A stretch of 64,000 bases of DNA from CAYTSW01 sp964440605 (lineage in GTDB: Bacteria > Planctomycetota > Phycisphaerae > Phycisphaerales > UBA1924): NCBI GenBank assembly GCA_964440605.1, contig CAYTSW010000001.1:1-64000 (forward strand), given 5' to 3'. Below the pieces are notes generated by a model. That model did not search any database. It saw only the letters and a program-made list of their open reading frames with translations, and was not told where the DNA came from. Shown here piece by piece: positions 34,207 through 42,321 of the stretch (position 1 is its first letter; each line of letters opens with the position of its first letter). The position numbers and the translations under genes are program-made.

Positions 34207-35763
34207 GTGGTGGCTCAACTCAACCAAGGCGGCAGCGGGGCATCGGGCGGCGGAGCCGCCCTCGACGAACGCATCACGCGGCGCATCGCCGGAGAGCTCG
34301 GGGACGAGCGCTTCAACCGCTATTTCAAGCGTCACGTGTGCGTGCAGGCCTCGACCGAGGAGGGGGTGCGTCTGGCGGTGCCCAGCGCGTTCCATGCGGG
34401 CTGGCTGGAAAAGCGCTTCGGCTCGCGGGTCCGCGCCGCCGCGGCCGCCGAAGTCGGCCCGGACATCGCCATCGCCTGGCACGTGGATCCGGCGTACTTC
34501 GGCTCGGATGGAGAGGGTTCCGAACTCGGGCGCACTTCGAGCGACGGGGATGGGCAGGGGGGCGACGCCGGCACGACGGGATGTGCGACGGGCGACGCCC
34601 GCGAGGCTCCGGGTCGCGACGGGTCAGGCAAGGCCCGCCGCGGCTCGGACGCCGCGCGTCAGAAACACGCGCTGCGTGGTGTGCTGCGCCATGACCTCGA
34701 CGACTTCGTCGTCTCGGGTGCCTCGCGCCTCGCGTACCGCGCCGCCCTCCAGATCGCCGAGCCCTCCGACACGCCCTTCACGGTACTGACGCTGCACGGC
34801 GCCTGCGGCGTGGGCAAGACGCACCTGCTCCAGGGCGTCGCCAAGCGGTATCAGCAGAAACACCCCGGCGCTCGCGTTCGGTACGTCACTGGCGAGACGT
34901 TCGCCAACGGCTTCATCGCCGCGGTTCAGGCGCGTGACGGCTCGGTTGACGCCTTTCGCGAGCGGTACCGGGGCGTTGATCTCCTTTGCGTGGACGACGT
35001 CCACTTCCTGCGCGGGAAGGAAGCGACGCAGTCGGAGTTCCTCCACACCTTCGAGGCACTTGATCTCGACGGGGCCCGCATCGTGCTGGCGTCGGACGAG
35101 CACCCGCGCTCCATCCGCAAGCTGCACGAGGGCATCGTCTCGCGCTGCCTCTCGGGGATGGTGGTGCATCTCGAGCGTCCGGACCGCGAGACACGGACGG
35201 TCATCGCCGGCCGCCTCGCCGCCGCCCGAGGGCTCGAAGCGACCGATGACGCGTTGGCGTTGATCGCCGAGGCGTGCCCCGGATCGGTGCGCGAGATCGA
35301 GGGAGCGATCAAACGCATCGAGGCCTTCAGCCGACTCATGCCCACGCCAGACGCCCGGCCCGGCTTCGTGACGCCCGCGCTGGTGCGGCGAGCGCTCGGT
35401 GAGCATGTCTCCCCGCGTGCGGGGGGCGTGCCCGTGCGCATGGAGGACGTGCTGGCCGGCGTGTGCGCGGCGTTGCACGTCGAGGCGTCGGAAGTGATGG
35501 GCAAGGGGCGGCATCGGCGCGTGGTCCTCGCGCGGGCACTGACCGCGCTGCTCTGCCGCGAACTGACCAGCCACAGCTTCCCCGAGATCGCACGCATCCT
35601 CGGACGCACGAACCATTCCACGGTCATCACCGCTTGCCAACGGGTGAGGGGCCAGATCGCTGATGGCCAGCGCATGGAGCCCACGCCCGGCTCGCCGTCG
35701 AGCGGGACGTCGACCATCGCCGACGTCTTCGACCGCCTGCGGGCGGAACTGCTCAGGGGGTGA
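34207..35763 (+). CDS. dnaA: Chromosomal replication initiator DnaA
   Basis: AAA+ initiator of 518 residues. Domain I is at about 15-95 (RFNRYFKRHVCVQ), followed by a Gly/Ser/Asp-rich domain II linker (about 98-150). The AAA+ core has Walker A HGACGVGKTHLLQ, Walker B LLCVDDVHFLRG and sensor region. Domain IV carries the DnaA signature FPEIARILGRTNHSTVITAC, which binds DnaA boxes. Start is GTG 34207 (a second GTG follows at once), with GAGG upstream. dnaN and recF are not adjacent. Confidence 0.95.
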   Translation: MVAQLNQGGSGASGGGAALDERITRRIAGELGDERFNRYFKRHVCVQASTEEGVRLAVPSAFHAGWLEKRFGSRVRAAAAAEVGPDIAIAWHVDPAYFGSDGEGSELGRTSSDGDGQGGDAGTTGCATGDAREAPGRDGSGKARRGSDAARQKHALRGVLRHDLDDFVVSGASRLAYRAALQIAEPSDTPFTVLTLHGACGVGKTHLLQGVAKRYQQKHPGARVRYVTGETFANGFIAAVQARDGSVDAFRERYRGVDLLCVDDVHFLRGKEATQSEFLHTFEALDLDGARIVLASDEHPRSIRKLHEGIVSRCLSGMVVHLERPDRETRTVIAGRLAAARGLEATDDALALIAEACPGSVREIEGAIKRIEAFSRLMPTPDARPGFVTPALVRRALGEHVSPRAGGVPVRMEDVLAGVCAALHVEASEVMGKGRHRRVVLARALTALLCRELTSHSFPEIARILGRTNHSTVITACQRVRGQIADGQRMEPTPGSPSSGTSTIADVFDRLRAELLRG

Positions 35764-35838
35764 CCGGGCCGCCGATCCCGGCGGGCGGCGGGAGGCGGGC
35801 GATCGACACCGCGACTCACCGGGGCGGTACCCTTGGGC

Positions 35839-37443
35839 ATGCATCGATTTCTCGCTCTGTGCGTTGTCGTTGGGCTTGCCGCAGCACCGCTGACTCCGGC
35901 GGTCATGCGTGCGCAGGCTTCGTCGTTCTCCCGGGGCACAATGCAGGCGACGGAGGACCTGTTGCGTGAAACGCTGGTGCGTTCGACGCGGCTCGATGAA
36001 GCGAAGCCGGCGATCCCCGCCGTCGAACTGCTCCTGAGCGTGATGGACGATCGCGGTCGCCAGTTGGCGGCGGCGTTGGCGACGAGCCGTCGCTGGCCGC
36101 TACCGATGGTGGGCCAACTCGAACTGGCGCGCCGGTCCGAGTCGGGCCGGATGACAACGGAGCTCCTGCGGCGTATCGAGGATCCGTGGCAACGCAGCGC
36201 AGTGCTCATCCGGGCGCATGATCTTGAGCTCGCGGGCATTGAGGAGTTACAGCGCGTGCTGCAATGGGACGACGCTGGCGAGCCGGTGATCCTCGCCGCC
36301 GCGGCGCGTCTCGCGCGGGCGGGCGAGGAGTTCGATGTCGCGGTCCTGGAAGCGCTGACGATGGACGATCGTTCGCCCGAGATCCGCGCCTTTGCGCTGG
36401 TGATCCTCGAGGAGGCCGGCGCCGACGAGCAAGGGGCGGAGCGTGCCTGGAGCGTCGTGGAGGCGGTGCTTGATGAGCCGCGAGGTGAAGCGGTGGCCAT
36501 TGGGACCGTGGGCGCGGTCGCGACGCACAAACTGCCCGCGGGCGCGGCCTTTTTGAAGCAAAGCCTCGAGGCGGCGTTCGAACGCCAGGGCGACGGCGCG
36601 CAAGCCCTTGCGCTCGAGAGCCTGCGCGTGTTGATGCTGCTCGAGCCTTCGGCAGCGACCGAAGCGTGGCTCGAACGCTACGAGCGGGCCTCGTACATGG
36701 AACGCCTGCGCCTCGCGCTGGTTGCGATGAACGCGTGGGAGCAGGCCGAGTCCGCAGTGTTCGAGCGGCTGGCACGCGAAGACGACGAGACGCTCGCGCT
36801 GATCGGGCGGGCCGCGACCATCGCACGCGAAGTGGGCACGCTCACCGCTGAGGAGGTTGTGACGCTGCGCGGTGCCTTGAAGAGCACGCACGGCCCGACG
36901 GCGGTGTGGGCGCGATCGGCGGTCGGGGCGATGGACCCGGCGCGACGCCGCCCCGCGCTCGAGTCGGTCCTGGCGGTCGCGGCGGAGGGGCGACGGGCCT
37001 CGCAGCCCGTGAGCGAGGCGGTCTTCGCGGCGACGCGGCTGCTCGCGGCGGACGCGATCGGCACGCTGACGAACCCGATTTACAAAGCCGCGGAGCGTCG
37101 CGATGAGCCGATGCTCGAAGCGGTGCTCGCGGGGATCGAACGCGCCGACCTGAGCTGGTCCGCCGCGGATGCGGAGGGCGGGGTTGCGCTCCCGTGGGAC
37201 GTGAACGACCCGCCCGCCTGGTCCAGCCGATCCATCGAGGCATTGGCGGTGCTGATCGAAGCGAAGGCGGGGCTGGTGCCGCAGGAGGGCGAGCGGCTGG
37301 AGCGTCTGGTGTGGGGTGCGACGGGCTCGTCGGGCTGGACCCGCGCGTTGCGCGCGCAAGCGGCCTGGCTGGCGCTGGAGGCGATGGGTGAGGGCGAATC
37401 GGGGCTCGCGGATGCGGTCGCGGCGGCTCGCATGGGCGGCTGA
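35839..37443 (+). CDS. Exported alpha-helical repeat protein of unknown function
   Basis: A 534-residue protein with a signal peptide (about 1-26, ending MRAQA) followed by alanine- and leucine-rich helices throughout. The pattern of paired helices (for example GEPVILAAAARLARAGEEFD) suggests HEAT/ARM-like repeats, though no repeat is sharp enough to count. It is similar in character to the protein at 55638-57773. It follows dnaA by 75 bases and may be co-transcribed. TTG 35833 is an alternative start. Confidence 0.65.
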   Translation: MHRFLALCVVVGLAAAPLTPAVMRAQASSFSRGTMQATEDLLRETLVRSTRLDEAKPAIPAVELLLSVMDDRGRQLAAALATSRRWPLPMVGQLELARRSESGRMTTELLRRIEDPWQRSAVLIRAHDLELAGIEELQRVLQWDDAGEPVILAAAARLARAGEEFDVAVLEALTMDDRSPEIRAFALVILEEAGADEQGAERAWSVVEAVLDEPRGEAVAIGTVGAVATHKLPAGAAFLKQSLEAAFERQGDGAQALALESLRVLMLLEPSAATEAWLERYERASYMERLRLALVAMNAWEQAESAVFERLAREDDETLALIGRAATIAREVGTLTAEEVVTLRGALKSTHGPTAVWARSAVGAMDPARRRPALESVLAVAAEGRRASQPVSEAVFAATRLLAADAIGTLTNPIYKAAERRDEPMLEAVLAGIERADLSWSAADAEGGVALPWDVNDPPAWSSRSIEALAVLIEAKAGLVPQEGERLERLVWGATGSSGWTRALRAQAAWLALEAMGEGESGLADAVAAARMGG

Positions 37444-37517
37444 GGGCATCGGACGCGTCCGCGAGCCGTGCCGCCGGTGTAGCATCGCCGGTCGCGACCG
37501 AATCACGGAGGATTGCG

Positions 37518-38687
37518 ATGGTCGAAGCGATACCCCTCTCCGCGCCCGATATCGACGAGACCGACGTTCGCGCGGTGGCCGAAGTGCTCCGCTCGGGCCG
37601 GCTGTCCATCGGGCCCATGCAGGAACGCTTCGAGCGTTCCATCGCCGCCATCACCGGGCGCCGGCACGGCGTGGCGGTCTCCAGCGGCACGGCGGGGCTG
37701 CACCTGTCGCTGCTCGCCCTTGGCGTTGGGCCCGGTGACGAGGTCATCACGACGCCCTTCAGCTTCATCGCCAGCGCCAACAGCATCTGCATGGTGGGCG
37801 CCACGCCCAAGTTCGTCGACATCGACCCGAAGAGCCTGAACGCCGACCCGGAAATGGTCGAGCAGGCGATCGGCCCGCGCACGAAGGCGATCCTCGCGGT
37901 GGAGTGCTTTGGCAACCCGGTCCACATGGACGCCTACCGAAGGATCGCCGACAAGCACGAGATCAAGCTCGTCGAGGATTGCTGTGAGGGCCTCGGCGGC
38001 GGGCTGGGCAAGCGGCCCATCGGCGAGTTCGGGCACGTCGGCGTCTTCGGCTTTTACCCGAACAAGCAGATCACCACCGGCGAGGGCGGCATGATCGTCA
38101 CCGACGACGACCGCGTCGCCGACCTGTGCCGCTCGATGCGCAACCAGGGCCGCTCCATCGCCCGTGAGCCCGAAGAAGGCAGCGTGACTGGCAATCGCTG
38201 GTTCGCCTTCGAGCGTCTGGGGTTCAACTACCGTCTCAACGAACTCTCCGCGGCGTTGGGCGTGACGCAGGCGGCGCGCCTGCGAGGCTTCGTCGAACGC
38301 CGTCGTGAAGTCGCCGACCGCTACGTCGAGCGCTTCATGGCCAGCAGCGCCCTGATCATGCCCACGGTCGACGAGCGTGTGCGCATGAGCTGGTTCGTCT
38401 TCGTCGTGCGGCTGACCGACCAGTACACCGCGGAGGAGCGCGATCGCATCATCGCCGGCATGCACCGGCACGACGTCGGCGCCGCGCCCTACTTCCCGTG
38501 CATCCACCTCCAGCCTCACTACCGCGAGGCGTTCGGTTACAAGGACGGGGACTTTCCGATCGCTGAGCGCGTCAGCCAGCGCACGATCGCGCTGCCGTTC
38601 TACACCTCGCTTTCCGCGCGGGATCAGGACTTCGCGGCCTCGACGTTGGAACTGATGATCTCGCGAGAGAATCTTCGGCGGGATTGA
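37518..38687 (+). CDS. DegT/DnrJ/EryC1/StrS-family sugar aminotransferase
   Basis: A PLP enzyme of 389 residues that usually transaminates nucleotide-linked keto-sugars for surface polysaccharides or secondary metabolites. It has SSGTAGLHLSLLALG, DEVITTPFSFIASAN, the PLP Asp in LVEDCCEGLGG, and the Schiff-base lysine in FYPNKQITTGEGGMI (Lys183). The substrate sugar cannot be told from sequence. GGAGG lies upstream of ATG 37518. galE and an ATP-grasp sugar-transfer gene elsewhere in the window are possible partners, but none is adjacent. Confidence 0.9.
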   Translation: MVEAIPLSAPDIDETDVRAVAEVLRSGRLSIGPMQERFERSIAAITGRRHGVAVSSGTAGLHLSLLALGVGPGDEVITTPFSFIASANSICMVGATPKFVDIDPKSLNADPEMVEQAIGPRTKAILAVECFGNPVHMDAYRRIADKHEIKLVEDCCEGLGGGLGKRPIGEFGHVGVFGFYPNKQITTGEGGMIVTDDDRVADLCRSMRNQGRSIAREPEEGSVTGNRWFAFERLGFNYRLNELSAALGVTQAARLRGFVERRREVADRYVERFMASSALIMPTVDERVRMSWFVFVVRLTDQYTAEERDRIIAGMHRHDVGAAPYFPCIHLQPHYREAFGYKDGDFPIAERVSQRTIALPFYTSLSARDQDFAASTLELMISRENLRRD

Positions 38688-38688
38688 G

Positions 38689-38750
38689 AGGCAGGTACGC
38701 AGAGGCGCAGAGGGGGCGGAGATCGCAGAGAAGAGGCAGGTGGGGAGGGG
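38689..38750. repeat. Purine-rich GCAGAG repeat stretch
   Basis: Irregular GCAGAGGCGCAGAG / CGCAGAGAAGAGG repetition just after the aminotransferase gene. It resembles 14632-14680, and in both places a REP-like hairpin pair follows within about 50 bases. Confidence 0.5.
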
Positions 38751-38759
38751 TTGAGTGTG

Positions 38760-38868
38760 GGGTGCTACGGACCTTGGCTTCGCAAGGTCAGTGCTTGTGA
38801 TTTGACCGAACCGGTCGTGTCGTTGTGCCCTGAGCACTGACCTCGCAGAGCCGAGGTCAGTGGCACCC
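38760..38868. repeat. Inverted pair of REP-like hairpins with outward-facing feet
   Basis: Left unit: foot GGGTGCTAC (38760-38768) and stem GACCTTG (38770-38776)/CAAGGTC (38783-38789), loop GCTTCG. Right unit, reversed: perfect 11-bp stem CACTGACCTCG (38835-38845)/CGAGGTCAGTG (38852-38862), loop CAGAGC, and foot GTGGCACCC (38860-38868). The interval 38688-38972 holds nothing else that I can identify. Confidence 0.72.
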
Positions 38869-38972
38869 TGCGATGTACGGCCCCGTCTCTGTTTCGCTCC
38901 GTCGCGTCCCCACAAACGACAACCCCCCGTCGAGAGCGAGGGGCTCGCGTGCTGGTCCTGGTTCGTCCCGCA

Positions 38973-39254
38973 TCAGTTGTCGTCGGTGGAGGAGTCCTCG
39001 TCCTTGCCGTGGAGCATCTTGCGCAGGTAGTCGTTCTCGCGGCGGGTGGCTTCGAGGTCGAAGACGAGGTACTTCACGCTCAGCCGTAGGTAGTCGAGGG
39101 AGTCCTGGAGGCCCTTGATGGTCTCGCGGATCTTGTCGTGGCGCTTGCGGGTTTCTTCGGCGAGCTTGCGCAGCTCGCCGCGCTGGCCCTCGGGGAGCTC
39201 GTCGATCTGGTTGATGAGCTGGCCGAGCTTGGTCTGGAAGTCCTGCTCGTTCAT
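38973..39254 (-). CDS. Conserved planctomycete-type coiled-coil protein
   Basis: A 93-residue, highly charged helical protein. Heptad patterns run from residue 8 to 80 (LGQLINQIDELPEGQRGEL, then SLDYLRLSVKYLVFDLEATR and ENDYLRKML). From memory, proteins of this pattern occur widely in Planctomycetes; their function is unknown to me. ATG 39254 is chosen because GGAGAG lies 7 bases upstream. The C-terminus is acidic (DEDSSTDDN). Confidence 0.7.
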   Translation of the reverse strand: MNEQDFQTKLGQLINQIDELPEGQRGELRKLAEETRKRHDKIRETIKGLQDSLDYLRLSVKYLVFDLEATRRENDYLRKMLHGKDEDSSTDDN

Positions 39255-39461
39255 GGTCGGTCTCTCCATCTCTCTCCGGATGTGCGTGGCGTCGCGCCTC
39301 GTGCGACGGAATCACACAGACAATCGCGATGCCAGACCGGGCGGTCCCCGATGGCTGGGCCCGCATGTCCGGGAGCACGAGCGTTCAGAGCCCGCCAGCG
39401 GCGTTCGATGGATGCATCGTCCGAGAACGGTAAACAGCGTCGCGCCCGGCGTCGCGTGGGG

Positions 39462-40139
39462 TCAACGCGGCACGTTGATCCGACGCAACAGGTCCTTGTC
39501 CCGGGGACGGAGCTGCTTGACGCCTTCCTGCTCCATGCGCCGGGCCAGCGCGGGGTCCTTGCGCTTGGCCTCGAGCAGCAGGCTCTTGAAGCGCTTGGCG
39601 CGTTCGGTCGCGAAGCGTTGGAAGTACTGCTCGAGCTCGTGGCGCGAGAAGCGTGTCAGCGGGTCGCAGAGACCGGTCTGCATGGCGGCCCAGTCGAGGA
39701 GCGAGCCGCCCTCGTCGCTGAAGCGGTAGAGCTTGAGCGTGGATCTGAGGCGCTGCTCGAGTGTGGCGAAGGGATCGCGGGTGGCCTCGGGGAGACGCGC
39801 CATGCGTTCGGGGATGTCGCCCGAAGCGGCTTCGTCGAACCACGAGCCCTCGCCCGGTGCCGCACCCGCGGCGGGCGGGCCGTCTTCATGGGTGAAGTCC
39901 GCGTCGTGCGGGCTCGCGGCCCCCTGTGCGGGGATGTCGGCCTCGTCGGCGGGACGGATGTTCGCCAGCGCGGTGTTCACGTGCTTGAGCCCGGCACGCT
40001 CGAAGCGGAGGGTGAGGCGCTGGGCCGGCTTGCCCTCGTGCATCATCTTCGACGCAGCGGTGACGACGCCCGTGCCCCATTCGGGCTTGTCGGCGTGGAT
40101 GACGGTGTCCCCGAAGGCGAACGTCCTCGTCTCTGGCAT
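39462..40139 (-). CDS. DUF3553-domain protein
   Basis: A 225-residue protein. The N-terminal 60 residues match the DUF3553 pattern (FGDTVIHADKPEWGTGVV, then LTLRFERAGLKHVN), a small beta fold also fused to some helicases and resembling RNA polymerase- or DNA-binding SH3-like domains. The rest is helical and basic at the end (RRMEQEGVKQLRPRDKDLLR). Function unknown; a DNA-associated role is an inference. Divergent from rpoZ. Confidence 0.72.
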   Translation of the reverse strand: MPETRTFAFGDTVIHADKPEWGTGVVTAASKMMHEGKPAQRLTLRFERAGLKHVNTALANIRPADEADIPAQGAASPHDADFTHEDGPPAAGAAPGEGSWFDEAASGDIPERMARLPEATRDPFATLEQRLRSTLKLYRFSDEGGSLLDWAAMQTGLCDPLTRFSRHELEQYFQRFATERAKRFKSLLLEAKRKDPALARRMEQEGVKQLRPRDKDLLRRINVPR

Positions 40140-40430
40140 AGCGACTGGAGCCCCGTTGATCTCAAGGCGTAGGACGCGTCCACGTTGATCGCGTCGTCGT
40201 GCGGCAGGCCCTGCGATGCCGAGGTCCGTGCCGGATGAGTTGGTCGGGCCTCACCCTGCGAGCCCGGTGCGATGCTCGGCCCCACAAGGGGGCCTGCTGC
40301 ATGGTGTGGTCGCGGGGGTGTGGGCGCGATACCATAGCCGCTCCGTCGGGGGTGGGCGTCGCTGGCGTTGAGCGACGCGTGGAGTTTTCCACCGCGGGCG
40401 GACACACGGACAACACCGAGGCGACCCAGC

Positions 40431-40718
40431 ATGATCGATGCTCTCAAGAGCGAGGAAATTGTCGAACGCGTCGGCGGACGCTTCAAGCTCTGCGCGCTGA
40501 TCCAGAAGCGCCTGGTCGAGCTGATGGAAGGCGCCCGCCCGCTCGTCGAGCGTGACGGCCGCCGCGACCTCGAACTCGTCGTCGAGGAGATCCTTCAGGA
40601 CAAGATCGCGATCGAAGACGAGGGCGGCGTGCTGAACCCCGGCGGGCGCCCCCCCGAGGTGGCCGCCAACCCCGCGGGTCAACTCCCGGGCGACACCTCC
40701 TCCGCGACCACGGGATGA
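40431..40718 (+). CDS. rpoZ: DNA-directed RNA polymerase omega subunit
   Basis: A 95-residue omega subunit, which helps assemble beta' into RNA polymerase. The family core reads VERVGGRFKLCALIQKRLVE, with helix LELVVEEILQDKIAIE; the tail from about 67 is proline/glycine-rich. ATG 40431 with GAGG 9 bases upstream. It is followed after 3 bases by the flavoprotein gene, which reflects the common rpoZ-coaBC order. Confidence 0.85.
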   Translation: MIDALKSEEIVERVGGRFKLCALIQKRLVELMEGARPLVERDGRRDLELVVEEILQDKIAIEDEGGVLNPGGRPPEVAANPAGQLPGDTSSATTG

Positions 40719-40721
40719 CGC

Positions 40722-41324
40722 GTGGCCCGCGACAGCGATAGCCCGAGCATCGAGCCGCTGGTCGGCACACGCATCATCGTCGGTGTGACGGGCGGCATCG
40801 CGGCCTACAAGTCCGCCACGCTTGTCTCGCGTCTGGCCCAGGCCGGCGCCGAGGTGACGGTGTGCATGACCGAGTCGGCGACACGCTTCGTCACCCCGCT
40901 GACGTTCCAGGCGCTCTCGGCCCGCCCCGTCTACACCAGCCCCTGGGAACACGTCGAAAGCCAGGACCCGCAGCACATTTCGCTGGCGCGCAGCGCCCAC
41001 TGCGTGGTCGTCGCGCCGTGCACGATGGACTGCATGGCCCGGCTCGCGACCGGTCGCACCGACGACGTCGTCACGCTCATGCTCAGCGCGGTGGATCGCA
41101 CCACGACGCCGGTGCTGCTCGCGCCGTCGATGAACGAGGTCATGTGGGCCCAGCCCAGCACACGGCGCAACACGGCCCAGCTCGTCGAAGATGGCTTCAG
41201 GCTCATCGGCCCGGGCGAGGGCTGGCAGGCCTGCCGCGCGGTGGGCGCGGGGCGGATGGTCGAACCGGAGGAGCTGCTCGAAGCGGTGCGTGGGGCGGTG
41301 TCGCGGCGCAGCGTGCGCGTGTGA
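40722..41324 (+). CDS. coaC: Phosphopantothenoylcysteine decarboxylase-type flavoprotein (CoaC half only)
   Basis: An FMN flavoprotein of the HFCD family, 200 residues, which decarboxylates phosphopantothenoylcysteine in coenzyme A synthesis. It has VGVTGGIAAYKSATLVSRL, the active-site His in PQHISLARSAH, the FMN/substrate loop LLAPSMNEVMW, and the active-site Cys region GWQACRAVGAGRM. Bacterial CoaBC is normally a fusion of about 400 residues; the CoaB synthetase half is missing here and the next gene is unrelated. GTG start, 3 bases after rpoZ. Confidence 0.85.
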   Translation: MARDSDSPSIEPLVGTRIIVGVTGGIAAYKSATLVSRLAQAGAEVTVCMTESATRFVTPLTFQALSARPVYTSPWEHVESQDPQHISLARSAHCVVVAPCTMDCMARLATGRTDDVVTLMLSAVDRTTTPVLLAPSMNEVMWAQPSTRRNTAQLVEDGFRLIGPGEGWQACRAVGAGRMVEPEELLEAVRGAVSRRSVRV

Positions 41325-41340
41325 ACGTATGCTGGGCGGC

Positions 41341-42321
41341 ATGAAGCGTGACGGGCGAAGCGGAGTCGGAGAAATCACGTTCGATGAGCTGACCGCGGGT
41401 CTGGTGTGGCCGCTGCTGCTCCGCGCCCTGCGCATGAGCGTGCAGGTGGGCCGGCTCGCGCTGGCGGCGTTCGGACTAACGGTGATCTGGCTCGTTGGCT
41501 CGCTGCTCGAGATCATCCAGTCCGACGGACGGGGTGACCTCTGGCTGGCGTATCCACCGATCTGGGCCCGGACAGCCTTTGTCGTCTTCGCCATGCTCGT
41601 AGTCGCGATGGTCTTCGGTGCGGTCGCTCGGATGACCGCGCCGGACGTCGCGTATGGGCTGCGCATCGGGCTATTGCGCGGCCTCGCGTTTGCGCTCGGA
41701 CGCCTGCTCTCGCTGCTGCTGCCGGTGCTGTTCGTGTGCATCGTGCTCGTCGTCGCTTGGCTTGCGAGCGGAGCGGTGTTGTGGCTCGGCGCAAGCGTCG
41801 GGGGCGAGACCGTCACGGCGTTCTTCACGCCACTCGTGCGCGTGCTCGCTGGAACCGCGACCGCAGTCGCGTGCGTCGCCGGGCTGATGGGCGTCGCCGC
41901 GGTGGGCGTAGAGGGTTCGGACGGGTTCGACGGGTTCCAACGTTCGGCGGCCTACCTCGTCGCGGCCCCGGTTCGCTTGCTGGGTTACCTATTGATCGTT
42001 CTGCTGACCTACGCCGTCGGCCTGGGCGTGCTGCTGCTGGTCGGCATGATGGGGTCGTGGCTTGTCTCGACGTGGGTCGAGGCGGACCTGATGACCGAGT
42101 ATTGGGGCATAGTGAGTCTGGCCGCCGTCTGGACGCTCAGCTACATCACGTCGGCGGTACCGCTCGTCTATCTGTGCATACGCCGCGCGGTGGACGAGCA
42201 GGACGTGCGGGAGGTGTGGATGCCCGGTCTGCTCGGCGGCGTGCTCGCGCCCGAGCATCAGCGTGCGGCGGCCGGCTCTCCGCGCGATTCGGACGAGGCC
42301 GAGTCCTCCACCGACTCCTGA
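41341..42321 (+). CDS. Polytopic membrane protein of unknown function
   Basis: A 326-residue protein with six or seven predicted membrane helices (for example about 42-60, 85-102, 125-150 and 217-245), rich in leucine, valine and glycine, with a hydrophilic C-terminal tail of about 45 residues. No motif was recognised. It follows coaC closely and may share its transcript. ATG 41329 is an alternative start. Its last 64 bases overlap the end of mfd on the opposite strand. Confidence 0.68.
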   Translation: MKRDGRSGVGEITFDELTAGLVWPLLLRALRMSVQVGRLALAAFGLTVIWLVGSLLEIIQSDGRGDLWLAYPPIWARTAFVVFAMLVVAMVFGAVARMTAPDVAYGLRIGLLRGLAFALGRLLSLLLPVLFVCIVLVVAWLASGAVLWLGASVGGETVTAFFTPLVRVLAGTATAVACVAGLMGVAAVGVEGSDGFDGFQRSAAYLVAAPVRLLGYLLIVLLTYAVGLGVLLLVGMMGSWLVSTWVEADLMTEYWGIVSLAAVWTLSYITSAVPLVYLCIRRAVDEQDVREVWMPGLLGGVLAPEHQRAAAGSPRDSDEAESSTDS

